A stretch of 64,000 bases of DNA from Roseovarius aestuariivivens. GTDB taxonomy: Bacteria > Pseudomonadota > Alphaproteobacteria > Rhodobacterales > Rhodobacteraceae. Positions 9,222 through 17,271 of the stretch are shown piece after piece (the first letter of the stretch is position 1; every line of letters begins with the position of its first letter). Where the stretch lies: assembly GCF_004761875.1 (NCBI RefSeq), contig NZ_SJEY01000001.1, forward strand, positions 658,520 through 722,519, given 5' to 3'. A program made the position numbers and the translations under genes. The notes beneath the pieces are model-generated. The model saw only the letters and a list, made by a program, of their open reading frames with translations. It did not search any database and was not told the DNA's origin.

Positions 9222-9248
9222 AAAAGGGGCGAGCCCGAAGCCCGCCCT
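9222..9248 (-). terminator. Intrinsic terminator of the tail-collar/VPLPA gene
   Basis: Read on the minus strand, a GC-rich stem (AGGGCGGGC / GCTCGCCCC, one mismatch) closes a short TTCGG-type loop and is followed by TTTTCGTTT. It begins about 25 nt after the stop of the gene to its right. Confidence 0.75.
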
Positions 9249-9273
9249 GTGATCGGGAAGGTTGATGGCCCGG

Positions 9274-10683
9274 TTACGCGCCTCGCCGCCGCAGCGTACC
9301 CAGCCCGCCTATCGCGACCAGAAGCATCCACACAGAGGCCGGGAGCGGGATCGCGCCGCCGACCTGACGTTCGACGGTATGATTGTGCGAGGGCAGGTTC
9401 GCCGTGGTCAGAACAAACGACTCGGCGCCGAATCTCATGCCGATTTCGTTGCTCAGCCCGCCGACCGGCGTGCGCCCGCGCAGATCGGGCAGGGCGAAGG
9501 TCGTGCGCCCGTCGCCGCCGTACATTGTTCCTAGGAGAGCGAAGAGCGACTGGTTCTGGTTGATCTGCAAAATCTGACCATGCGCAAACGCCCAGCCTCG
9601 GGGTGCGAAATTCCCCGCAAAGAGCGCGACCTCGCCCAAGAACGGCGTGCCGAAGGAGCCGGTTCCGCCCGGCCCGCGGGATGGGAACAGGCCCTCCAGT
9701 GCGATCAACCAGTTGAGCGACAGCTCTTGTTGGAGGTTGTTTTCCGGCTGAAAGCCTCCGGCCGTGCCGGTCGTGCCGCCGGCGGGATCGGAATGGGTGT
9801 GCGCCGGCATTTCGGCCAGCGTCAGTGTTTCGCTGTTGACGCCACGCGTCGATCCAAGTTGGCGCGTCTGAAGGCCGCTTCCGCTACCTGTCCCTGTCAC
9901 GATCCGGTCTCTCATGTCGGGTTCAGCGAAGGTCGTTCGCCCGTCCCCGCCATAGGTTGTGCCCAGCAAGGAAAACAGCGAGGAGTTCTGCGATATCTGC
10001 ACCAGATCGCCGGTTGCGGACCTGTAGCCTAGCTTGTCGAATCCGGTCACGCCGTCGCCGTCGGCCGCTGAGTCGATCGTAACGAAAGCCACTGTATCCT
10101 CGGGCGCACCGCTGCCGGAGCCTGAACTGTTCGGGAAGATACCTAATTCGACCAGTTCGAAATCGAGCGCCAAGCCGGGCATCATGTTCTGGTAGGCTTG
10201 GCCGCCGCCCGTCTCGGAACTGGTGCCCGTGCTCGTCGTGTGACTATGCGCCGGCAGGTTGTTTTGGCTGAGCGTCACATTCTGTGATCCGACCTGCTGG
10301 CCGAGGGTGAAGCTGCCGCCCGTCCCGACAACCGTTCGCCCGATCAGATTGGGCAGGCCGAACGTGGTCCGTCCGTCCCCGCCATAGGTCGTGCCGATCC
10401 TGGCGAAAAGCGCGTTGTTCTGCGCGATGGACATGAGTTGCCCCGCGGCCCGTTCAAATCCCCTTGGCACGAAATTGCTGGCGAACCAGCGGATCATGCC
10501 CAGGTCGTCGAAAGGGCCCGACGTCTGGATCAAAGGGGTGAGTTTCAGCGCGGGCTGATCGGTCGAAAATCCTTGGCCGCCGCCGGTATGGCCAAGGTCG
10601 ATCGTATCGGCCTCGCTTGGTGGTCCAATGGAAAGGAACGCGGCAAGTGCTGCGCCCACAAACTTTCTGTTAAAATTCTTCAT
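9274..10683 (-). CDS. Secreted protein with three tandem phage tail-collar repeats and VPLPA-CTERM tail
   Basis: A 469-residue exported protein built from three collar-type repeats. Each contains the hallmark TYGGDGRTTF or MYGGDGRTTF with the GGDGRTTF core at 101-108, 245-252 and 389-396, an exact 144-residue period, followed by a PDLRGRT-like turn and later a LPAHSH/MPAHTH/LPSHNH motif. Such repeats are known from phage short tail fibres and the bacterial MdpB/microcystin-dependent protein family. A signal peptide opens the protein and the sorting tail IPLPASVWMLL plus RRRGA closes it. The role may be ligand binding at the cell surface; no phage genes are adjacent, so it is not a prophage part. 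Confidence 0.88.
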   Translation of the reverse strand: MKNFNRKFVGAALAAFLSIGPPSEADTIDLGHTGGGQGFSTDQPALKLTPLIQTSGPFDDLGMIRWFASNFVPRGFERAAGQLMSIAQNNALFARIGTTYGGDGRTTFGLPNLIGRTVVGTGGSFTLGQQVGSQNVTLSQNNLPAHSHTTSTGTSSETGGGQAYQNMMPGLALDFELVELGIFPNSSGSGSGAPEDTVAFVTIDSAADGDGVTGFDKLGYRSATGDLVQISQNSSLFSLLGTTYGGDGRTTFAEPDMRDRIVTGTGSGSGLQTRQLGSTRGVNSETLTLAEMPAHTHSDPAGGTTGTAGGFQPENNLQQELSLNWLIALEGLFPSRGPGGTGSFGTPFLGEVALFAGNFAPRGWAFAHGQILQINQNQSLFALLGTMYGGDGRTTFALPDLRGRTPVGGLSNEIGMRFGAESFVLTTANLPSHNHTVERQVGGAIPLPASVWMLLVAIGGLGTLRRRGA

Positions 10684-10745
10684 AATAAATCCCCCCGGAG
10701 CCGCATGAATTGCCGGCCTTCCATGAGGGTTGAGTTTATCATGAA

Positions 10746-10780
10746 ATTCAGGAAATCGGTTATATATTCAGCAAATTGAA
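10746..10780 (-). promoter_or_regulatory. Direct-repeat candidate operator upstream of the tail-collar gene
   Basis: Two imperfect copies of ATTCAGSAAATYG start at 10746 and 10766, exactly 20 bp apart (about two helical turns), in an AT-rich stretch 65-95 nt upstream of the start codon. This suits cooperative binding of a regulator. Confidence 0.4.
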
Positions 10781-11059
10781 CGGTTTGGAGTTGTGCGCCA
10801 TCCAGTCGATGCACGCCGGTCGAGTGCGTCTTGCACGTTTTGCGACGGTCTTGGCGTCCGGCATGCGACCTGAGCGTGTTTCCGGATGCTTTCACGCGGT
10901 CTGACCTGCGTTTTTCGATCAGATCGGTTCGTTTTGGCCGTTTGATAAGCCGTGCCAGAGCCAGCGCGTCTTGGGCCGTTGCGTGCCTTGAAAGCCAACG
11001 ATGTAGCGCGCGACGCGAGGCCCGGCGCGGTCGGGCGTTGACGGACGGGGCGCGTCGAA

Positions 11060-11206
11060 ACGAAAAGGACGAGCACAACACCCGCCTCGTGATCGATAAT
11101 CGAAGGACCGATCTGGCGTCTGCCACCTTGTTCCGCCGTCACATCCAGGCCAGACCGCCGAGACCGCTCAGCAGCAGCGGGAGATGGGCGAGGAGGGGGG
11201 GACGTT
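11060..11206 (-). pseudogene. Decayed C-terminus of a further VPLPA-CTERM gene with terminator remnant
   Basis: Reading the minus strand from 11206, a VPLPA-like start (NVPP, then after a frame change PAHLPLLLSGLGGLAWM) is followed by an in-frame TGA and then RRNK. That is the motif, hydrophobic helix and basic end of a VPLPA-CTERM tail broken by a frameshift and a nonsense codon. Downstream, about 11060-11085, lies a degraded hairpin and TTTTCGTTTCGACGC very similar to the terminator at 9222-9248. No clear remnant of the gene body was found between 11207 and 11448. Confidence 0.5.
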
Positions 11207-11448
11207 CGTAGCTGTCTGCTGTCGCTGCGCCACGGATCCATCAAGACGCCGCATGCAAAGCCGGTCAGGTGCCGTCGTGCCGTGATCCACGGTCAACCGG
11301 GCGAAAATTGTCGAGAATGACGCGTGTTTTCTGTAAGGCGAGATCAAAGAGGCATTGGAAGTTCGGCCACGACACGCAGGGAGTTGAACTTGATCGCACC
11401 TTCTGGCGCAGGTACCCTCTTTGACCAAAAGCAATCGAGGACACCCAG

Positions 11449-11991
11449 ATGCTACGCGTTATGACCTTCTTTGCGGTGCTTAATGTCGCCGTCGCAACGG
11501 CGCCGTCTGTTCGTGCAGAGTCGCCTCCGATCGTAACGCTCTCCGGTGCTATCACTGAGATCAATCGCGGCCCCTCGCACGAGGACGATCCGACGATGCT
11601 GGGTGCGCATGACATCGCTTTCGACGGCGGCTTTGCCGTGACCCGGACCGAACTGGGCGAGCTGCCACAGCAATCAGTTGAAATCGCAATACCTGGCGGG
11701 GAGGGCACGGCCACTTTCACGGGCCCGCGCCTCGCTGATGTTCTGGACATGGCGGGATCAACGGGAAGCAAAGCCCTCATAACGGCGCTCGATGGATATG
11801 GTGTTGAAATCGATCGTTCGTTCATTGACACGCACACGCCGCTTCTGGCCATAGCGGCTGAAGGTGCGTCCATGGCCATAGGCGATCTTGGCCCATCGAT
11901 GATCGTCTTTCCGCCGACCGAGGACGCGGAACTGCAAGAGACTTTCAATTCTTACCAGGTCTGGGCTGTGTTCCACATCGGCGTGAATTGA
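11449..11991 (+). CDS. Secreted molybdopterin-oxidoreductase-like (SUOX-fold) protein, cofactor-less type
   Basis: A 180-residue exported protein with a signal peptide ending near VRA (about residue 23). The body resembles the small molybdopterin-binding oxidoreductase fold: TLSGAI near the N-terminus, a TFTGPRLADVLDMAG motif matching the F-x-G-x-x-L-x-D-V-L signature, and a C-terminal QVWAVFHI strand. No conserved Cys that would ligate molybdenum is visible, so it may be a non-catalytic member or binding protein. It appears monocistronic. Confidence 0.65.
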   Translation: MLRVMTFFAVLNVAVATAPSVRAESPPIVTLSGAITEINRGPSHEDDPTMLGAHDIAFDGGFAVTRTELGELPQQSVEIAIPGGEGTATFTGPRLADVLDMAGSTGSKALITALDGYGVEIDRSFIDTHTPLLAIAAEGASMAIGDLGPSMIVFPPTEDAELQETFNSYQVWAVFHIGVN

Positions 11992-12250
11992 AACCGGATC
12001 CATCCGGCGCACTGTCTGAGCCCCTGCCGACCGGACCGCATCTTCTCCGGTAGCGTGCCGCTTTATCTGCTTTGGTCCATTCGAATTGCCGCATCACCAG
12101 ACCGCGCCTTATGTAACGTAGGCTTTGCGATTTGGTGGTTCGTCGGTTGCAAATATCGGGCACGGGCCGGCCCCTGAGTTTCTTCCCCAGCCTAACCGAG
12201 GATGTGCTATTCTGTGCCGGGCTGCATGGGCTTGCTCGGGAGGAGTGATC

Positions 12251-12490
12251 ATGAAAATCAGCATCGTTCGTGAAGAAAATTTTCAGATAAACCAGATACC
12301 TAAAGAAGTCATCTTGGAGAAAGAGACGGACCACGTGCCTAACGTGGGCGATATTGTGAAAGTGGGTCATACACTGAACGGGTTCGAGGCGTTTTCGGTC
12401 GATAAGCGGGTCTTCAGGTCAAAGACAGACAAGCAGGACGATCCGCACGCCTTCCAGGAGGTCATTCTTCTCGTCAACGAAATTCGCTAG
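12251..12490 (+). CDS. Small hypothetical protein (79 aa)
   Basis: Not recognised. AGGAG 6 nt upstream fixes the ATG at 12251. The product is charged and cytoplasmic, with VPNVGDIVKVGHTLNGFEAF resembling an SH3-like beta-barrel strand pair. It lies alone with no operon partners. Confidence 0.6.
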   Translation: MKISIVREENFQINQIPKEVILEKETDHVPNVGDIVKVGHTLNGFEAFSVDKRVFRSKTDKQDDPHAFQEVILLVNEIR

Positions 12491-12604
12491 GTTTCCGGGT
12501 CTCGTCCCTGTCTGACGGCCCCGTGTCGGAGAGGCCTCTGCCGCACTGCGTCAGTCGTCACAGGGCGCGCCCGTCGCAGGGGCTTGAACCGGGGGATTTT
12601 CCGC

Positions 12605-12735
12605 CCGGACATTTCCCGCGCGGGTGATCGGTGAAAGGACCGGGAGGCTTGGCTGTGCAGCCAGTCTCCGGCGATCCGGTATCGCGTGGTTTTCCCTGCT
12701 GGCAGGTGACAATACTGGCAAAATCGGAGAAAGAA
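12605..12735 (+). repeat. Interspersed intergenic repeat, copy 1 of 2
   Basis: This stretch aligns with 44605-44740. Shared blocks in the same order include CCCGC-CGGGT-ATCGGT, TGGCTGTGCA, CAGTCT, GCGATCCGGT, TTTCCCTG and AATACTG. The copies have diverged and neither carries an obvious gene, so this looks like a non-coding repeat family or remnant of a mobile element. Confidence 0.6.
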
Positions 12736-12774
12736 GTCGTCAGTTTCGGCCGTGTGCGCGACGATCGCCCGCAA

Positions 12775-13554
12775 TCAGGATGCGAGAGGCTCACCCGCGA
12801 ACATCTTCAGTTCCGTGCCGGCCCCTTCCAGTGCGTCCCGGACATGGCGCGCGATCTTGACGGCACTTGGCGTGTCGCCATGCAGGCAGATCGTATCGAT
12901 GCGGGTGGCGATGCGCTTGCCGCTTTCGGTGATGATCGCGCCGTCGCCCACCATCTTGACCATGCGGGCGGCGGCGGCCTCGGGGTCGTGGATGACCGCG
13001 CCGGGCTGGCTGCGGTCGACAAGTGTCGCGTCATCGTTATAGGCGCGGTCCGCGAAGATTTCGCAGGCCGTCCGGCAGCCCAGTTCCGCCACTGCCGCCT
13101 GCTGCGCCGTGCCCGCCAGCACCATGATGACAATATCGGGCGCGACCGACAGTGCCGCCTCGTAACAGGCCCGGGCCGCCGCCTTGTCCTCGGACGCCAT
13201 GTTGGCTAGAGCGCCGTGCAGTTTGAGATGTCGCACCTCGGCGCCGGCTGCCCGCGCCATGCCCATCGCCGCGCCCAGCTGGTAGCGCACGAGGTTGGCA
13301 AGGCTCTCGGGCGGAATGGTCATGCGCCGCCGGCCAAACCCCTGCAGGTCCGGGAAGCCGGGATGCGCACCGATGCCGACGCCCCGGTCCCGCGCCGCGG
13401 CCATGGTTCGTGCCATCACGTCCCAGTCGCCCGCGTGCTGCCCGCAGGCGATGTTGGCTGAGGTCACGATGTCCAGAAGCGCCGCGTCGTCGCCCATTAC
13501 CCAGGGGCCGAAGCTTTCGCCCATGTCGGCGTTCAGGTCTACCGTGGCTGTCAT
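12775..13554 (-). CDS. pxpA: 5-oxoprolinase subunit PxpA (LamB/YcsF family)
   Basis: Subunit of the ATP-dependent prokaryotic 5-oxoprolinase (PxpABC), which opens pyroglutamate to glutamate. The protein starts MTATVDLNADMGESFG, the family N-terminal signature, and continues with SANIACGQHAGD, GIGAHPGFPDLQGFGRR and LKLHGALANMA. These carry conserved Asp/His/Glu residues of the LamB/YcsF fold. Length 259 aa is normal. It is the last gene of the minus-strand operon and starts within a few bases of the pxpC stop, implying coupled translation. Confidence 0.95.
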   Translation of the reverse strand: MTATVDLNADMGESFGPWVMGDDAALLDIVTSANIACGQHAGDWDVMARTMAAARDRGVGIGAHPGFPDLQGFGRRRMTIPPESLANLVRYQLGAAMGMARAAGAEVRHLKLHGALANMASEDKAAARACYEAALSVAPDIVIMVLAGTAQQAAVAELGCRTACEIFADRAYNDDATLVDRSQPGAVIHDPEAAAARMVKMVGDGAIITESGKRIATRIDTICLHGDTPSAVKIARHVRDALEGAGTELKMFAGEPLAS

Positions 13555-13555
13555 G

Positions 13556-14578
13556 TCATGTCTCCTCAAGCTCTCGCCCGGCCGTGGCGCCGCTGATCAG
13601 CTGGTAGGCGAGCAGGTTCCGGATATCGTGCGGGTCGCGCACCAGCGGGGTCAGCGCGGACCGCAGCCCCCGGCGATGCGCGGCGGCGCGGCGTTCGGCC
13701 TCTACCGCATCATTCAGCGAAACGAACCGGAACCGCAGCGCCGTGCCCGGCGTGGCCTGCACCACTTTCGGCAGGTCGCAAGGCAGCACCGAGGCGATCC
13801 GGGGGTAGCCGCCGGTCGTCTGGCACTCGCCCAGCAGCACGAAGGGCGCACCGTCGCCGGTGATCTGGATGTCCCCGGGCACCACGACCTCGGACAGCAC
13901 GCTGAGGCCTGCATCGCTGTGAAAGCCGTCGCCTTGGAAATCGAGCCGCACGCCCATGCGGCTGCCATGGGCGCCGCGGGTGAAGCCGGTCGTCTCGAAC
14001 CGCTTGATCTGGTCGGCATCGAAGAAATCCGTCTGCAGGCTCGGCACGACGCGGACCGTGCCGCCCTCGAACCGGGGCTCGACGGGCAGCAGCCGGTTCA
14101 CCTCGGTCGGGGCGGTGTCCTCGCCGATTTCGAGCCGTGTGTCGGACCCCACCGCCGATCCCAGCCCGCTTGATACGTGCACGCTGCGTGATCCCAACCG
14201 CTCGGGTCCGGCAAATCCGCCGCCCACGTGCAGGTATCCGTAGCTGCCCATCTCGGCCCCGCCGATGGTCAGCCGCGCCCCGGCGGGCAGGGCATGGCTT
14301 GCGTGCCAGGCGATCCGCGTCCCGTCGATGGCCGCCCGCATCTGGGCGCCGGTCAGGGCGATGCGCAAATCCGACGTCGCCTCGAACTCGCCGCCCGTGC
14401 CGGCCATTTCCAAAGCGGCCAAGCCGTTGTCCTGCCCCAGCAGGGCCGCGCCCTCGGCCAGCGCCAGCCGGTCGGCCGCGCCCCCCGGCGACAGGCCAAA
14501 GCCCATATAGCCCGGCCGCCCGCGGTCCTGCAGCGTCAGGCCGGGGCCCGCGCGGTGTACGATCAGCGCCCGGTTCAT
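13556..14578 (-). CDS. pxpC: 5-oxoprolinase subunit PxpC (biotin-dependent carboxyltransferase-like)
   Basis: Second subunit of 5-oxoprolinase, related to the C-terminal half of urea amidolyase. The ATG at 14578 gives 340 residues beginning MNRALIVHRAGPGLTLQDRGRPGY, the diagnostic opening of this family; GLSPGGAADRLALAEG follows. Also present are GSYGYLHVGGGFAGPERLGSRS and VLLGECQTTGGYPRIASV. An open frame extends upstream to 15022 but runs through pxpB and is not coding. The start overlaps the pxpB stop (ATGA). PxpC and PxpB are expected to form a complex that works with PxpA. Confidence 0.95.
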   Translation of the reverse strand: MNRALIVHRAGPGLTLQDRGRPGYMGFGLSPGGAADRLALAEGAALLGQDNGLAALEMAGTGGEFEATSDLRIALTGAQMRAAIDGTRIAWHASHALPAGARLTIGGAEMGSYGYLHVGGGFAGPERLGSRSVHVSSGLGSAVGSDTRLEIGEDTAPTEVNRLLPVEPRFEGGTVRVVPSLQTDFFDADQIKRFETTGFTRGAHGSRMGVRLDFQGDGFHSDAGLSVLSEVVVPGDIQITGDGAPFVLLGECQTTGGYPRIASVLPCDLPKVVQATPGTALRFRFVSLNDAVEAERRAAAHRRGLRSALTPLVRDPHDIRNLLAYQLISGATAGRELEET

Positions 14579-15339
14579 GTCAGATCCTTGGCGCGGGCAC
14601 CGCCATCCGGATCGTCTTTCATCGCCTGCAAGCGCTCGGGCGAGACCGGCTCGAACCGCACGGCGTCGCCGGGGCGAAGGACGAAGGGTGTTTCCGCATC
14701 GGGTCTGAACAGGCGAAACCCGGTCTGTCCGATATGCCGCCACCCGGTCGGGGTGGAGACCGAGAACAGCACGAGCTGCCGGATTGCCACGGCCAGCGCG
14801 CCCTCGGGTATGCGCTTGGTCAGGGCCTTCTGGCGGGGGATGTCCCAGTCCGGCCCAAGTTCGCCCAGGTAGGGCTGACCGGGCGCGAAGCCGATGGTCT
14901 GCACCCGCACCACTGTGTCCGAGATCGAGGCGATTGCCTCGTCCGGCGTCATACCCGCCGCCGCTGCCGCTTCGTCGAGCTGGGGTGCGAGGTCGGTGCC
15001 GAAGACCGTCGGAATGCGCCATTCGCGCCGCCCCTGCGGAAGGTCGGCGGCATACCAGTCACGGTCCTGCAAAAGCGTGTCGAGGTCGGCGCGCAGCCCG
15101 GCGTGATCGCGATGCACCGGATCGAACCGCACATAGGCCGAGATGAGCGATGTCGATGTCTCTTCCACCCCCTCCGGCGTGGCCCGGTCGAGTGCGGCGC
15201 GGAAGGCCAGTGCCGCGCGGTTGGCCGGCTCGCTCAGGCGGTCGCCGAAGCTGACCAGCATCCCGTCCACACCGACAGTGCGGATCTTCGGCCATTCCTT
15301 CGTGGCCGCCTGCGGGCTGGTAGTCCCTTCATCGCTCAT
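14575..15339 (-). CDS. pxpB: 5-oxoprolinase subunit PxpB (allophanate hydrolase subunit 1 family)
   Basis: Subunit B, the partner of PxpC. The 254-residue protein contains the family motifs IRTVGVDGMLVSFGDRL near the start, IGFAPGQPYLGELG in the middle, and RIPEGALAVAIRQLVLFSVSTPTGW, matching the usual P-x-G-S-V-x-I-x-x-x-x-x-x-Y-P-x-x-x-P-G-G-W region with substitutions. The gene begins right after dctM (1-nt gap), so transporter and enzyme genes form one transcription unit. Confidence 0.93.
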   Translation of the reverse strand: MSDEGTTSPQAATKEWPKIRTVGVDGMLVSFGDRLSEPANRAALAFRAALDRATPEGVEETSTSLISAYVRFDPVHRDHAGLRADLDTLLQDRDWYAADLPQGRREWRIPTVFGTDLAPQLDEAAAAAGMTPDEAIASISDTVVRVQTIGFAPGQPYLGELGPDWDIPRQKALTKRIPEGALAVAIRQLVLFSVSTPTGWRHIGQTGFRLFRPDAETPFVLRPGDAVRFEPVSPERLQAMKDDPDGGARAKDLT

Positions 15340-15340
15340 C

Positions 15341-16636
15341 CTACATCTGCCCCGGCAGGAAGGTGACGATGGACGGGAAGACCGAGATGATCACCAGCGC
15401 CGCCACCATCAGCAGGAAGAACGGCAAGGCCGCCTTGGCAACAAAAAGGATGTCGCGCCCGGTCAGCGATTGCAACACGAAGAGGTTGAACCCGACAGGT
15501 GGCGTGATCTGCGACATCTCGACCACGATCACCAGGAAGATGCCGAACCACATCGGGTCGATCCCGGCCTCCAGCACCATCGGCATGATGACCGACGCGG
15601 TCAGCACCACGACCGAGATGCCGTCGAGGAAACATCCCATGATGACGAAGAAGACGGTAAGCGCCGCCAAGAGCGTAAAGGTCGACAGCCCCAGCGATCC
15701 GATCCATTCCGCCAGGATGCGCGGGATTCCGGTGAAGCCCATGGCGACGGTCAGAAAGGATGCGCCGGCCAGGATGAAGGCGATCATGCAGGAGGTGACA
15801 GTTGCCCCCATCAGCCCGTCGACGAAGCTTTGTTTTGTCAGCGTCCCGGTGCTCCACGACAGGATCAGCGCCAGCACGACGCCCACCGCCGCCGCATCCG
15901 TGGGCGAGGCGAGCCCGGCATAGATCGAGCCGATGACGCCCAGGATCAGCAGCATCACCGGGATCAGCCGGCGCGACCGGCGCAGCCGTTCCGTGAAGCT
16001 TACCGCCAGCGACTCGTCGGGCAAACGCTTGCGGTTTAGCAGCGCCCACAGGATGACGTAGCCCAGGAACAGGCCAACCAACAGGACGCCCGGCAAGACA
16101 CCCGCCACGAAAAGCCGCGCAATGGATTGCTCGGTCGCGACGCCATAGACGATCAGGATGATCGATGGCGGGATCAGCAGCCCCAGCGTGGCGGAGCCGG
16201 CCAGCGTGCCGATCACCATTTTCTCTGGGTAGCCCCGTTGGGTCAGCTCGGGGATCGACAGCTTGCCGATGGTCGCGGCAGTGGCAGCGGAAGAGCCCGA
16301 GACCGCGGCGAAGATCCCACAGGCAAAGACGTTGACGTGCAAAAGCTGCCCCGGCAGCCGGTTCATCCACGGCGACAGCCCGGCGAACATGTCGTCCGAC
16401 AGGCGCGAACGGAACAGGATCTCGCCCATCCAGATGAAAAGCGGCAGTGCGGCCAGCGCCCAGTTGTTGCCGTGGCCCCAAAGGGTGGTCGCCATGACCA
16501 GCCCCAGTGGCGCATCGCTGAAAAGCGCCATCGCCGCGATGCCGACGCCCAAGAGGGCGAAGGCCACCCACAGCCCCGCGCCCAGAAAGGCGAAGAGCAA
16601 GACAAGCAGGATGATCGAAAGAACCGTGACGGACAT
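15341..16636 (-). CDS. dctM: TRAP transporter large permease subunit (DctM family)
   Basis: Membrane permease of a tripartite TRAP transporter. The 431-residue protein has about 12 hydrophobic helices. Typical DctM segments include VSGSSAATAATIGKLSIPELTQRGYPE, ATLGLLIPPSIILIVYGV, and MIAFILAGASFLTVAMGFTG. It couples uptake to the sodium or proton gradient. It lies between dctQ and pxpB with only 1-9 nt gaps, which points to pyroglutamate or a related compound as substrate (inference from context). Confidence 0.95.
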   Translation of the reverse strand: MSVTVLSIILLVLLFAFLGAGLWVAFALLGVGIAAMALFSDAPLGLVMATTLWGHGNNWALAALPLFIWMGEILFRSRLSDDMFAGLSPWMNRLPGQLLHVNVFACGIFAAVSGSSAATAATIGKLSIPELTQRGYPEKMVIGTLAGSATLGLLIPPSIILIVYGVATEQSIARLFVAGVLPGVLLVGLFLGYVILWALLNRKRLPDESLAVSFTERLRRSRRLIPVMLLILGVIGSIYAGLASPTDAAAVGVVLALILSWSTGTLTKQSFVDGLMGATVTSCMIAFILAGASFLTVAMGFTGIPRILAEWIGSLGLSTFTLLAALTVFFVIMGCFLDGISVVVLTASVIMPMVLEAGIDPMWFGIFLVIVVEMSQITPPVGFNLFVLQSLTGRDILFVAKAALPFFLLMVAALVIISVFPSIVTFLPGQM

Positions 16637-16645
16637 GGGCGCACC

Positions 16646-17194
16646 TTACTCTTTGAGGAGGTTTTCGCCCTTGCCGGTCCAGCTGGCAGAGCGTCCGCGC
16701 AGCAGCCCGACAAGTTCGTCGGCCAGCGCGATGGTAAGAATGATCAGACCAAGCGCCACCGGCACCTGCGGAATCCAGAGCGGCACCGACACCATGCCGG
16801 AACTCTTGTCGCCGAATTCGTGCGATTCCAGCACCAGCAGGATCATGTACCACGCCGCAAAGCCCGACATGCCCAGACCGATCGCGGTCACGACAACCTC
16901 CACGGCGTGGCGCGTGCGCTCAGCCAGCGCCTGGGTCACCAGAGACACCCGAATGTGTCCCCCCTTGCGCAGCGTATAGGCCAGCGCCAGGAAACTCGCG
17001 GCGGCCAGGAAGAACCCGGTGAAATCGGCATAGGACGGGATCGTGACCCCAAGGCCTTTGCCCGTCAGTCCGATCGTGATCTTGTCGGCGAGGTTCAGTC
17101 CCACCTGCGCAAAGACCAGCGCGACGATGGCGAGGATGAAAAGTGCCGCCAGCCCGCCGGCCGCACGGTAAAGCGTATCGAGCATGCGCCGCAT
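16646..17194 (-). CDS. dctQ: TRAP transporter small permease subunit (DctQ family)
   Basis: Small membrane component with four hydrophobic helices that pairs with DctM. The ATG at 17194 is chosen because GGGAGA precedes it; an upstream extension to 17329 would overlap dctP and is unsupported. The protein (182 aa) carries the family stretch FFLAAASFLALAYTLRKGGHIRVSL, including the G-H-x-R motif, and ends in a charged cytoplasmic tail. Confidence 0.93.
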   Translation of the reverse strand: MRRMLDTLYRAAGGLAALFILAIVALVFAQVGLNLADKITIGLTGKGLGVTIPSYADFTGFFLAAASFLALAYTLRKGGHIRVSLVTQALAERTRHAVEVVVTAIGLGMSGFAAWYMILLVLESHEFGDKSSGMVSVPLWIPQVPVALGLIILTIALADELVGLLRGRSASWTGKGENLLKE

Positions 17195-17226
17195 GGGTGA
17201 AATCTCCCTGTTGGTGGGGTAAAGAA

Positions 17227-17255
17227 CCCGGGCGCGTCTTGGCGCGCGCCTCGGG
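17227..17255 (-). promoter_or_regulatory. Intercistronic hairpin between dctP and dctQ
   Basis: A strong GC stem (CCCGAGGCGCG... / ...CGCGCCCGGG on the minus strand, one bulge) lies in the 77-nt gap after dctP and is followed by GGGTTCTTT. It probably attenuates transcription or protects the dctP message, giving the usual excess of binding protein over permease. Confidence 0.6.
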
Positions 17256-17271
17256 CTTCGGTCGCGGTGTC

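Noticed and set aside
9274..10683. Prophage, suggested by tail-collar repeats
   Set aside because: The protein has a signal peptide and VPLPA tail and no phage genes are next to it.
15363..16979. Long plus-strand open frames opposite dctM
   Set aside because: Arg/His/Gln-rich artefacts of high-GC antisense; the minus strand encodes a clear TRAP permease.
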